Notes: generated by a model from the sequence alone, not told the origin. Counted from the first letter of the stretch, positions 6,342-13,541 are shown. The stretch is 15,416 nucleotides of DNA from Trebonia sp. (GCA_030038035.1 JASHPP010000800.1:1-15416); one strand, 5' to 3'. A program made the numbers and translations.

Positions 6342-7745
6342 ATGGAAGCACGCGAGGCCCTGCTCAGCCGCGTCAGCGCGCCGAGCGGCACGAAGATCAA
6401 GGACCCGGCGACCGGCGAGGTTATCGGGCACGTCGAGTTCGCCCACCCAGGCGACGTGGCGGCGGCGGTGGACAAGGCCGTCGCCGCGCAGCCCGCCTGG
6501 GCCGCCCGCAGCGACGAGGAGCGCGTCGCGCTGCTGCTGCGCGCGGCGGACAACATCGAGGCGCACGCCGAAGAGCTCGCCTACGTGGTCAGCCGCGAGC
6601 AGGGCAAGACCCTCAACGGCCTCGGCGCGCGTTTCGAGGTCCAGGCCTGCGCGATCTGGCTGCGGTCCACCGCGAACACGCCGTTGCCGGTTGAGGTGCT
6701 CGTCGACGACGGCACGAACCACGCCGAGCTGCACTACCGGCCAATCGGCGTCGTGGGCGCGATCACCCCGTGGAACTGGCCGATGATCATCGCGGTCTGG
6801 CAGATCGCGCCCTCGCTGCGGATGGGCAACACGGTGGTGCAGAAGCCAAGCGAGTACACCACGCTCAGCGGCCTGGCCGTCGCGGAAGTCATCGGCGAAG
6901 TGCTGCCGGCAGGCGTGCTGACCGTGATCGCGGGCGCAGGCGACGTCGGGGAGGCGCTCGTCCGCGACCGGCGCGTGGGCAAGGTGATGTTCACCGGGTC
7001 GGTGAAGACCGGCATGAAGGTCGTCGAGGCATCCGCGGGGAACCTGTCGCGCCTCACGCTCGAGCTCGGCGGCAACGACGCCGGCATCGTGCTGCCGGAC
7101 GCCGACCCCCAGGCGATCGCGGAAGGGCTGTTCTGGGGCGCGTTCATCAACAACGGGCAGACGTGCGCGGCGCTGAAGCGGCTCTACGTCGCCGACGCCA
7201 TCTACGACGAGGTCGTGGACGCGCTGGCGGGCATGACCGCCAAGATACCGATGGGCGTCGGCCTCGACGAGGGCAACCTCCTCGGCCCGCTGCAGAACAA
7301 GATGCAGTGGAACGTCGTCAACCGGCTCGTGGAGGACGCCAAGGCGCGCGGCGCGCGGATCGTCATGGGCGGCGACCCCGACCCCGGCGCGCCCGGGTTC
7401 TTCTACCCGAAGACGCTCGTGGCCGACATCGACAACTCCGCCCCGCTGGTCCAGGAGGAGCAGTTCGGCCCCGCGCTGCCGATCATCCGGTACACCGACG
7501 TCGAGCAGGCCGTCGAGTGGGCCAACGGCGTCGACGTCGGCCTAGGGGCCTCCGTCTGGTCCGCCGACCGGGACAAGGCCCGCGAGATCGGGGTCCGGCT
7601 GCAGGCGGGCACGGTGTGGCTGAACAGTCACGGCGGCGTGGACCCGAGGATCCCGTTCGGCGGCGCGAAGCACTCCGGCTACGGCCTGGAATTCGGCGTC
7701 GACGGCCTCAAGGCCGTATCCGTACCGCAGGTGGTCAGCGGGTAG
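6342..7745 (+). CDS. NAD(P)-dependent aldehyde dehydrogenase
   Basis: 467 residues with an AGGAGG ribosome binding site only 4 nt before the ATG. All the ALDH-superfamily landmarks are present: I-T-P-W-N-W-P (141-147, with Asn145 stabilising the thiohemiacetal), cofactor Lys168, the F-T-G-S-V-K-T-G loop (217-224), general base Glu241 in E-L-G-G-N-D, nucleophile Cys275 in N-N-G-Q-T-C, and E-E-Q-F-G-P (372-377). It should oxidise an aldehyde to the acid in the cytoplasm. ELGGND and NNGQTC place it near the betaine-, vanillin- and salicylaldehyde-type dehydrogenases, but the substrate class is not fixed by these motifs. In context, the aldehyde or ketone-side product of the VAO-type oxidase is the natural candidate (inference). 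The MetE-like gene follows 48 nt later on the same strand and probably on the same transcript. Confidence 0.93.
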   Translation: MEAREALLSRVSAPSGTKIKDPATGEVIGHVEFAHPGDVAAAVDKAVAAQPAWAARSDEERVALLLRAADNIEAHAEELAYVVSREQGKTLNGLGARFEVQACAIWLRSTANTPLPVEVLVDDGTNHAELHYRPIGVVGAITPWNWPMIIAVWQIAPSLRMGNTVVQKPSEYTTLSGLAVAEVIGEVLPAGVLTVIAGAGDVGEALVRDRRVGKVMFTGSVKTGMKVVEASAGNLSRLTLELGGNDAGIVLPDADPQAIAEGLFWGAFINNGQTCAALKRLYVADAIYDEVVDALAGMTAKIPMGVGLDEGNLLGPLQNKMQWNVVNRLVEDAKARGARIVMGGDPDPGAPGFFYPKTLVADIDNSAPLVQEEQFGPALPIIRYTDVEQAVEWANGVDVGLGASVWSADRDKAREIGVRLQAGTVWLNSHGGVDPRIPFGGAKHSGYGLEFGVDGLKAVSVPQVVSG

Positions 7746-7793
7746 GCCGCCCACACGCCGGGGCCGGGGTTCCCGCCCGGAGAGGGGGTTGCG

Positions 7794-8960
7794 ATGCAAC
7801 GAAGCATTGACCGGATCCTGACCACGCACGTGGGAGCCCTGCAGCGGCCGCAGGGGCTGTCGAAGGCGATGGCGGAGCACGGCCAGTGGGCGCCGGAGGT
7901 CCTCAAGGACCTGCGCACCGCGGTCGGCGAGGTCGTCGCCCGCCAGGTGGCGACGGGAATCGACGTCGTTGACGACGGCGAATTCGGCAAGACGCTCTGG
8001 TCGTGGTACGTCCGCGACCGGCTGGACGGCATCGAGGGACGGGACTGGCCCGCGGACGCGGAGCCGCTCCTCAAGGGGCGCGACCGGGACCAGTTCCCCG
8101 GCTTCTACGCGTGGGCGGACGCCAACGCCAGCCTGTTCGGGTACATGGAGGACAGCTACTTCTTCAGCTCTTCGCTCACCCAGCCCGTCGTCACCGGCCC
8201 GCTCCGCTACCGGCCGGAAGCCGTGCGGCGCGACATCGCGAACCTGCGGGACGCGCTGGCGCAGACCCCCGCGACGGAAGCGTTCCTGCCGGTCGTGGCG
8301 CCGGCCAGCGTCGAGGTCGGCCTGGAGAACGAGTATTACCCCACCCGTGACGACATGACGCGGGCGCTCGCCGACGCCCTCAGCGACGAATACCGGGCGA
8401 TCATCGACGCCGGGTACCTCCTGCAGGTGGACGACGCCTGGGTGCCGGCCACGTGGGACCGCTCCCCCGAGTACGACCTGGACTCTTACCGCCGCTACGC
8501 CCGCACGAGCATCGAGGTGCTCAACCACGCCCTCGCCGGCCTGCCCGAGGACAGGATCAGGTATCACCTGTGCTGGGGCAGCTGGCACGGGCCGCACGCG
8601 AACGACATCCCGCTCGCGGCGATCGCCGACATCATGCTCCAGGTGACGGCCGGGGCATACCTGATCGAGGCGGCGAACTCGCGGCACGAGCACGAGTACC
8701 ACCTGTGGGAGGACGTCAGGCTGCCCGCGGGCAAGATCCTCATCCCCGGCGTCGTAACGCACGCGACCAACCTGATCGAGCACCCCGAACTGGTCGCCGA
8801 GCGCATCGCGCGCTACACCGACCGGGTCGGCCCGGAGAACGTCATCGCCGGCGCCGACTGCGGATTCGGTTCCCGCATCCACCCCGAACTCGGCTGGGCC
8901 AAACTCGCCGCCCTCGCCGAAGGAGCGGCGCTGGCCAGCGCCCGCGTCTGGAAACGGTAA
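7794..8960 (+). CDS. MetE-like (UROD/MetE superfamily) zinc-dependent methyl- or alkyl-transferase homologue
   Basis: 388 residues with ribosome binding site GGAGAGGGGG about 4 nt before the ATG. It matches the catalytic half of cobalamin-independent methionine synthase. It opens with I-L-T-T-H-V-G, has D-V-V-D-D-G-E-F-G-K (58-66), and carries the metal-site pattern His258-x-Cys260 (Y-H-L-C-W-G-S-W-H-G) and Cys356 (G-A-D-C-G-F-G-S), with Glu292 (I-E-A-A-N-S-R) as a possible fourth ligand. E. coli MetE uses His641, Cys643, Glu665 and Cys726 in the same order. The N-terminal half of MetE (about 350 residues) is absent, as in archaeal-type MetE, epoxyalkane:coenzyme M transferase and many uncharacterised actinobacterial proteins. 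It should therefore activate a thiol on zinc and alkylate it; neither substrate can be named. Its place behind an aldehyde dehydrogenase in a phenol-type cluster argues against a housekeeping methionine synthase and for transfer of a methyl or alkyl group from a catabolic intermediate (inference). Confidence 0.85.
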   Translation: MQRSIDRILTTHVGALQRPQGLSKAMAEHGQWAPEVLKDLRTAVGEVVARQVATGIDVVDDGEFGKTLWSWYVRDRLDGIEGRDWPADAEPLLKGRDRDQFPGFYAWADANASLFGYMEDSYFFSSSLTQPVVTGPLRYRPEAVRRDIANLRDALAQTPATEAFLPVVAPASVEVGLENEYYPTRDDMTRALADALSDEYRAIIDAGYLLQVDDAWVPATWDRSPEYDLDSYRRYARTSIEVLNHALAGLPEDRIRYHLCWGSWHGPHANDIPLAAIADIMLQVTAGAYLIEAANSRHEHEYHLWEDVRLPAGKILIPGVVTHATNLIEHPELVAERIARYTDRVGPENVIAGADCGFGSRIHPELGWAKLAALAEGAALASARVWKR

Positions 8961-8966
8961 CGGCCG

Positions 8967-8990
8967 GGGAGCCGCCTGACGGCGGCGCCC
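8967..8990 (+). terminator. Strong hairpin closing the catabolic unit
   Basis: GGG-a-GCCGCC, loop TGAC, GGCGGC-g-CCC forms a nine-pair stem with one internal mismatch, starting 6 nt after the TAA of the MetE-like gene. There is no U-tract, which is usual for actinobacterial terminators. Confidence 0.65.
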
Positions 8991-9224
8991 AACCAAATCC
9001 CGCGCTGCCTCGTCTTTGACAACGTGGATCCCGAGGACATTCTCCCCATCCTGGGCCAACAGATCGTTAACCAGCACACGCGCAGGTCACGGCAGCCCAT
9101 AACCTGTCGCGTGTCGCGCGTGAATACACGGATCACTCCTATGCGAAGGGTTATCGTTCTGCTTCGAAGAGTCACTGTACTGGCTGGAATCCGCTGGCCG
9201 CTGTTGATACGGAAGGCCGTGAAC
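8991..9224. other. Lower-GC intergenic stretch without a clear gene
   Basis: Visibly less GC-rich than its surroundings. A plus-strand frame stays open from before 8991 into the lipoprotein gene and includes PRCLVFDNVDPEDILPILG (about 9000-9056). This faintly resembles the Walker B region of STAND/NB-ARC ATPases, but no other motif supports a gene. TTGACA at 9016-9021 is a perfect -35 without a matching -10. TATCGT (9152-9157) is a possible -10 for the lipoprotein with no good -35. The stretch probably contains that gene's promoter and perhaps decayed coding sequence. Confidence 0.35.
9211..9216 (+). promoter_or_regulatory. Ribosome binding site that decides the lipoprotein start
   Basis: GGAAGG lies 8 nt before a GTG at 9225 and only 2 nt before another in-frame GTG at 9219. 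The 9225 codon is preferred. Longer in-frame starts (9141, 9024) would add an Arg-rich extension that spoils the lipoprotein signal peptide. Confidence 0.55.
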
Positions 9225-10784
9225 GTGCCACGACTAACCCCCCCTGCCCGCAAGCGAGTCGCGGGCGCCCTGCTGTGCGCCGCTGCGGCCGCCGTGACCG
9301 CCTGCACCGCGGCTCCGGCCGCGCTGGAGGCAGCGGGCGCGTGGCAGGCGGGCGCGGGAGGCGCGTCCGGGCCGCCGGCCGCCCAGACGCGGGTGCCGCC
9401 GGCCGTGTCCGTGCTCGCCGGCACCACCCCCAGCGCGATCACCACCTCGTTCGCGGCGCGGTTGTTCAGCTTCGCCCCCGTCGTGGTCGTGGCCGCCAGC
9501 AAGGGCAGCGCGCTGACGGCAGCCGAGAAGGCGGCGGTGGCGGCTCATGCGCCGCTGCTGCTTACCACCGCCACGGTGAGCAAGCCGTTGCTCACGGAGA
9601 TCAGGGACCTGCACCCGAGCAGGGTTCTCGCGGTGGGCGTGGCACCTGCGGCGCTGGCGGCGCGGCTGCCAGGGGTGAAGGTCGTCACCCGCGCCGGCGA
9701 CCTGCCCGCGACCGGGGTGCCGACGCCGCTGCGCAGCGTCGCGGTGCTCCTCAACACCGGTCCCGGGCTCCTGGCCGCCACCGGCCAGGACGCTGCCGAC
9801 GAGGCCGTGCTGACCACGGCGGGCGTGGCCGGCGCGCGGATCGTGGACGTCGACGGCTACGACCCGCGGGCTGACCCGACCGCCATCGAGGCGCTGGCCG
9901 CGCTGCGCCCCCGCGAGATCGTGGCCCTCGGGGGCGGGTTCGGGCCGGCCGGCCGGCTGGCATCCCGGGTGGCCGTGGCGGAGACCGGAACGCAGCTGCC
10001 CGGCGGCGGGCAGGTCCTTTTCCCTGGACACCGCCTGGTCGCGCTCTACGGTCACCCCGGCGCCCCGTCCCTTGGCGCGCTCGGCGAGCAGGACCTGCCG
10101 GCGAGCATCGCCCGCGCCCAGCAGGTGGCGGCCCAGTACCGGCCGCTCAGCCAGGTGCCCGTCATCCCCACCTTCGAGATCATCGCCACGGTGGCGCAGG
10201 CCAGTCCCGGCCCGGACGGCACCTACTCCTACGAATCGCCCGTGTCCTCGCTGCTGCCGTGGGTGCGGCAGGCGAATGCCGCCGGGATGTACGTCATCCT
10301 CGACCTGCAGGCCGGACGCGCGAGCCTGCTCGCCCAGGCCCGGTACTACCAGTCGCTGCTTGCGCTGCCGGACGTGGGGCTGGCGCTTGACCCTGAATGG
10401 AAGCTGCAGCCGAACCAGCTCCCGCTGCAGCAGATCGGCAGCGTCAGCGCCGCCCAGGTCAACGCCGTGATCAGCTGGCTGGCCGCCCTGACGGCCCGCG
10501 ACCACCTCCCGCAGAAGGTGCTGGTGCTGCACCAGTTCATGCTGTCGATGCTGTCCGGTGAGCAGGACATCAACACACACGATGACGACCTGGCGATCGT
10601 CATCCACATGGACGGGCAGGGCACGCCGGCGGACAAGCAGCAGACGTGGGACGCCGTCACGGCGGCGGCGCCGCCGGGGGTGTTCTTCGGGTGGAAGAAC
10701 TTCTACGTCAAAGACCACCCGATGCTCACTCCCGCCGAGACGATGGCGGAGACCCCCACGCCGGTGATGATCTCCTACCAGTAA
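9225..10784 (+). CDS. Secreted lipoprotein with cell-wall-binding-repeat-like and TIM-barrel-like halves
   Basis: 519 residues from the GTG at 9225. A lipoprotein signal peptide is clear: basic start (R-K-R, 9-11), Ala-rich core, and lipobox V-T-A-C with Cys27 as the lipidated residue, so the protein should be anchored outside the membrane. Residues about 60-260 alternate short strands and helices with the cell-wall-binding repeat 2 pattern (A-P-L-L-L-T-T-A-T-V, then L-H-P-S-R-V-L-A-V-G, and later R-E-I-V-A-L-G-G-G). Residues about 270-519 form a different domain: L-V-A-L-Y-G-H-P-G, then V-P-V-I-P-T-F-E-I-I-A-T-V-A, Y-V-I-L-D-L-Q-A-G, L-A-L-D-P-E-W-K-L and V-L-V-L-H-Q-F. Such a run of strands ending in acidic residues suggests a TIM barrel of glycoside-hydrolase type, with D and E of D-P-E-W as candidate catalytic residues. 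Similar lipoproteins are widespread in actinobacteria without a known function. Start and localisation are better supported than activity. It is read towards the convergent universal stress gene, 18 nt away. Confidence 0.78.
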   Translation: MPRLTPPARKRVAGALLCAAAAAVTACTAAPAALEAAGAWQAGAGGASGPPAAQTRVPPAVSVLAGTTPSAITTSFAARLFSFAPVVVVAASKGSALTAAEKAAVAAHAPLLLTTATVSKPLLTEIRDLHPSRVLAVGVAPAALAARLPGVKVVTRAGDLPATGVPTPLRSVAVLLNTGPGLLAATGQDAADEAVLTTAGVAGARIVDVDGYDPRADPTAIEALAALRPREIVALGGGFGPAGRLASRVAVAETGTQLPGGGQVLFPGHRLVALYGHPGAPSLGALGEQDLPASIARAQQVAAQYRPLSQVPVIPTFEIIATVAQASPGPDGTYSYESPVSSLLPWVRQANAAGMYVILDLQAGRASLLAQARYYQSLLALPDVGLALDPEWKLQPNQLPLQQIGSVSAAQVNAVISWLAALTARDHLPQKVLVLHQFMLSMLSGEQDINTHDDDLAIVIHMDGQGTPADKQQTWDAVTAAAPPGVFFGWKNFYVKDHPMLTPAETMAETPTPVMISYQ

Positions 10785-10802
10785 CACCGCGGGCAGCGCG
10801 CG

Positions 10803-11645
10803 TCAGCCCTCCTCGGAGGGGACGATCGCGACGGGCCCGTGGGCGTGGCTGAGCAGCGCGTGCTGGACCGACCCGACGGCGGTGCGCGCGCGGGATCCGC
10901 CGTGCCTGCCGATCACGACCAGGTCCGCGCGCGCCGAGTACTCGGCGAGCACCTGCGCGGGATGCTCGCGCACGACCTCCTGCCGGACGGCCACGGCGGG
11001 ATACTTGCCGCGCCATCCGTTCAGGAACTCAGAAAGGCTCCCATCGGCCTGCCCAGGGGGCTGCCCGGCGCGGGCGTGCGGGGCCCCGTGCGAGGACCGG
11101 ATGGCTACCAGGCCGGCGCCGCGCAGCGCGGCCTCCTCGAAGGCGAACACCAAGGCCTCGGCGGCCTCGTGCGGGTCACGAACCCCGACGACGATCTGGC
11201 CATGCACGGCCGCCAAGTCCCCCCGGACCACGACCACCGGGCTCGAGGAGTGGGTGGCCGCGTACCTGCTGACCGAGCCGAGGAGCATCGCGGCGAACTC
11301 GCCGATCCCGCGTGCGCCGACGACGACGACCAGCGCGTCGGCGCCGCTGCCCGCGACCGCGAGCGCCGGCGGCCCTGACAGCAGGTGAGTTTCGATGACC
11401 AGGTCCGGCGCGATATCCCTGGCCCTGGCAAGGCCCGTTGCGAGCGCCTGCTCGGAGAAGTCACGCAGTTCGTCCGCGACGGTCGGCGTGGGCAGGTCGT
11501 CGGCCTGCATCCGCGGCGGCATGGCGGGGACTGACACGATCCGCAGCGGCGAGGCGCGGCGTACCGCATCCGCCGCTGCCCACTCCACCGCGCACAGCGA
11601 TCCCTGCGAACCATCTACGGCAACGACCACGGGCTTGGCTGCCAT
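10803..11645 (-). CDS. Tandem universal stress protein (two UspA domains)
   Basis: 280 residues made of two UspA domains (about 4-142 and 148-277), the common actinobacterial arrangement. The first begins V-V-V-A-V-D-G-S (Asp11) and has the complete ATP-binding signature G-x2-G-x9-G-S (Gly110, Gly113, Gly123, Ser124). The second has V-V-G-V-R-D (Asp157) and G-R-H-G...V-G-S (Gly246, Gly249, Gly258), one residue shorter than the rule, so its nucleotide site may be altered. Proteins of this type in mycobacteria bind ATP and act in hypoxia or stationary phase. It has its own ribosome binding site (GGGAGG) 5-6 nt before the ATG and begins 41 nt after the FolP-type gene, so co-transcription is possible. 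No hypoxia-type DosR box was noticed upstream. Confidence 0.93.
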   Translation of the reverse strand: MAAKPVVVAVDGSQGSLCAVEWAAADAVRRASPLRIVSVPAMPPRMQADDLPTPTVADELRDFSEQALATGLARARDIAPDLVIETHLLSGPPALAVAGSGADALVVVVGARGIGEFAAMLLGSVSRYAATHSSSPVVVVRGDLAAVHGQIVVGVRDPHEAAEALVFAFEEAALRGAGLVAIRSSHGAPHARAGQPPGQADGSLSEFLNGWRGKYPAVAVRQEVVREHPAQVLAEYSARADLVVIGRHGGSRARTAVGSVQHALLSHAHGPVAIVPSEEG

Positions 11646-11686
11646 GCCGCCTCCCTTCCCTGTTAACCTTCCCCGTCAGGGGTCGG

Positions 11687-12583
11687 TCACGCAAGTCCCC
11701 GCACGGTCCGGGCCGGCATCAGGTCGCCCTTGACCGCGGCCACCATGTCGAGCGCCTGCCGGGTCTGCCGCACGTCGTGGGCGCGGAAGATCCGCGCGCC
11801 CAGCCAGGCGCCCACCGCGGTGACCGCGAGCGTGCCAGGCAGCCGGTCCTCGATGGCCACGCCCAGCGTTTCCCCGACGAAGTCCTTGCGGGACGCGGAC
11901 AGCAGGACCGGCCAGCCGGTCGCGGTCAGCTCGCCGAGCCGCCTGGTGACCTCCAGCGAGTGCCAGGTGTTCTTGCCGAAGTCGTGCGCCGGGTCGATGA
12001 TGATCCGCGCCGGGTCCACGCCGGCCCGCAGCGCCCGCCCGGCCAGCGCCAGCGTCCGCTCGAGCACGTCCGCCACCACGTCCGGGTACGCCACGCGGAA
12101 CGGCCTGGTCCGCGGCAGCAGCCCGCCTACGTGCGAGCACACAAGCCCCGCGCCGAACTCGGCCGCCACCTCCGCCAGCTTCGGATCCCAGCCGCTCCAT
12201 GTGTCGTTCAGCACGTCGGCTCCGGCCTCGCACACGGCCCTGGCCACCTCCTGCCGCCAGGTGTCGACGCTGATCACGAGCTCGGGATAGGCGCTGCGGA
12301 CCGCCCCGATGAACGGGACGACGCGCTTGATCTCCTCCCCGACGGTGACCTCGTCCCCTGGCCTGGCCGCCACGCCGCCGACATCGAGGATGTCCGCGCC
12401 TTCGGCGACGACCTCGTGCGCGCGGCCGAGCGCCACCCCGAAGTCCCAGGTCACCCCAGGCCGGTAGAACGAGTCAGGCGTGCGGTTGACGATCGCCATC
12501 ACGAGCATGCGCGCGGGCGGGAACTCGCTGGCGCCCAGCCGCAGCGGCCCCGGCTCGCGCCACGCCGCGCTCTCCTGGCTCAC
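11687..12583 (-). CDS. folP2: Dihydropteroate synthase family protein, FolP2-type
   Basis: 298 residues from a GTG at 12583. Overall wording (M-A-I-V-N-R-T-P-D-S-F-Y; V-I-S-V-D-T-W-R; L-N-D-T-W; D-F-G-K-N-T; T-R-Q-A-L-D-M-V) is that of the mycobacterial FolP2 branch rather than the folate enzyme FolP1. FolP2 is described as lacking dihydropteroate synthase activity. Here, however, the residues used by true synthases seem to be kept: loop 1 N-R-T-P-D-S-F (33-39), Arg74 in A-R-P-G, Asp107, Asn126, D-P-x-x-D-F-G-K (197-204), S-R-K (231-233) and R-A-H (267-269). A synthase condensing the pterin pyrophosphate with p-aminobenzoate is therefore possible. The start codon has no Shine-Dalgarno; a TAATGT box 6 nt upstream suggests a leaderless message. 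No folB, folK or folE lies next to it. The symbol reflects family branch only; function is uncertain. Confidence 0.82.
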   Translation of the reverse strand: MSQESAAWREPGPLRLGASEFPPARMLVMAIVNRTPDSFYRPGVTWDFGVALGRAHEVVAEGADILDVGGVAARPGDEVTVGEEIKRVVPFIGAVRSAYPELVISVDTWRQEVARAVCEAGADVLNDTWSGWDPKLAEVAAEFGAGLVCSHVGGLLPRTRPFRVAYPDVVADVLERTLALAGRALRAGVDPARIIIDPAHDFGKNTWHSLEVTRRLGELTATGWPVLLSASRKDFVGETLGVAIEDRLPGTLAVTAVGAWLGARIFRAHDVRQTRQALDMVAAVKGDLMPARTVRGLA

Positions 12584-12589
12584 CAGGCC

Positions 12590-12595
12590 ACATTA
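12590..12595 (-). promoter_or_regulatory. -10 box of the folP2-like gene, leaderless geometry
   Basis: TAATGT on the minus strand ends 6 nt before the GTG at 12583. It fits TAnnnT and is one of the few AT-rich spots in the 76-bp gap. No recognisable -35 was seen. Confidence 0.4.
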
Positions 12596-12659
12596 CCTGG
12601 CGTGGGCGCGGAAATCGGGTACCCGGAACAGGACATTCGACGGAGGGCGCGTCCCTCGC

Positions 12660-13529
12660 TCAGTCCGCCGGGCCCCTGGCCGTCTGGCGGCTCCGGGGGC
12701 CGAGCGACATCACGGCCAGCGCCGGAGGCTGGCCCGTGCGGGCGAACGCGGCGATGGCCGTGCCGACGAGCGTCGCCTCAACGATGTGGTCGCGGCGGCC
12801 TACCGCGACGGGGCAGTCACGTTCCCGCACCCGCAGCTGCATGGCGGCGATCACCACGCCCTCGCCGCCGAGCCGCCTGACGTCGCCCGCCAGCTTGTTC
12901 CTGGCCTCGTGGCGGCACTGGCCGACCAGGGCGGTCCAGCCGGCGACCTCGGCGTTGCCCGACCACCGGCGGGCCTGGCGGGTGGTCGCCCGGTCATCGT
13001 GCCTGGACCCCATCGCGATGCCGAGCGCCAGCCCCGCCGGCACCCAGCCGGCCATGATCAGCTTGGCGAAGTCCTGCCCGGACAGGTCGCAGGTGAAAGG
13101 CGCCCGCCGCCCGCGGGCGGCGCCCGGAGCACGCACGGCCGTGCCGATGGCGGTGAACTCAAGCCCGCCGAGGGTGAAGGTTCCGCGGGCCAGCCGCACG
13201 CCCACCACCCCGTGCCCGCCAAGCGCGGCGCACTGCGCGGCCATCCGCTCGATGGCCGCCTGCCGGGCCTGGTACATGGCCTGCACGAGCGGCCCGAGCG
13301 ACCCCTGAGCGCCCGCGCCTGGTCCGGCCGGGCCCCACGCCCCCGGGCAGCTGGACCAGCTGGCGGACCCGGCGGCGTAGACGGCCGCGCCGATCACCTG
13401 GCCGACGGGTTCGAAGCCCGCGGCGCGGATGGCGGCGAACTCGGCCGTGGTCAGCGCGGACCCCCAGGTGCCGCCGGGCCGCGGTCGCGCGGCGCGGGCC
13501 CCGGCCCCGCCGGGCAGGTCCTCCCCCAC
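12660..13529 (-). CDS. Duplicated YbjQ-like (heavy-metal-binding domain family) protein
   Basis: 289 residues from a GTG at 13529. Two copies of a domain are visible. The first (about 24-135) runs from L-T-T-A-E-F-A-A-I-R-A-A-G-F-E-P-V-G-Q-V-I-G to L-G-G-H-G-V-V-G-V-R-L...F-T-A-I-G-T-A-V. The second (about 145-265) runs from C-D-L-S-G-Q-D-F-A-K-L-I-M-A-G-W-V-P-A-G to L-G-G-E-G-V-V...V-E-A-T-L-V-G-T-A-I. This pattern (a strand, a helix with R/K...Q, then A-x-G-x-x-x-V-V-G-V) is that of the YbjQ/PF01906 family, usually about 105 residues and pentameric in the structures known. The family name says heavy metal binding, but the function is not established, and the second copy has lost the V-G-V-R part. 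The frame remains open far upstream, but only over the antisense strand of the nitronate monooxygenase; the GTG 6 nt after a TACGCT box is the sensible start. Confidence 0.8.
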   Translation of the reverse strand: MGEDLPGGAGARAARPRPGGTWGSALTTAEFAAIRAAGFEPVGQVIGAAVYAAGSASWSSCPGAWGPAGPGAGAQGSLGPLVQAMYQARQAAIERMAAQCAALGGHGVVGVRLARGTFTLGGLEFTAIGTAVRAPGAARGRRAPFTCDLSGQDFAKLIMAGWVPAGLALGIAMGSRHDDRATTRQARRWSGNAEVAGWTALVGQCRHEARNKLAGDVRRLGGEGVVIAAMQLRVRERDCPVAVGRRDHIVEATLVGTAIAAFARTGQPPALAVMSLGPRSRQTARGPAD

Positions 13530-13535
13530 GTCCCC

Positions 13536-13541
13536 AGCGTA
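13536..13541 (-). promoter_or_regulatory. -10 box of the YbjQ-like gene, leaderless geometry
   Basis: TACGCT on the minus strand fits TAnnnT and ends exactly 6 nt before the GTG at 13529. There is no Shine-Dalgarno at the expected distance. No clear -35. Confidence 0.4.

Noticed and set aside
9016..9044. Promoter from the perfect -35 TTGACA
   Set aside because: The hexamer 17 nt downstream is ATTCTC, not a TAnnnT box, and shifting by one base does not help; kept only as a remark.
7542..9077. 511-codon minus-strand open frame
   Set aside because: Antisense to the aldehyde dehydrogenase end and the whole MetE-like gene, with no recognisable domain.
9234..10787. 517-codon minus-strand open frame opposite the lipoprotein
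   Set aside because: Arg/Gly/His-rich antisense reading; the plus strand has a signal peptide, lipobox and fold-like strands.
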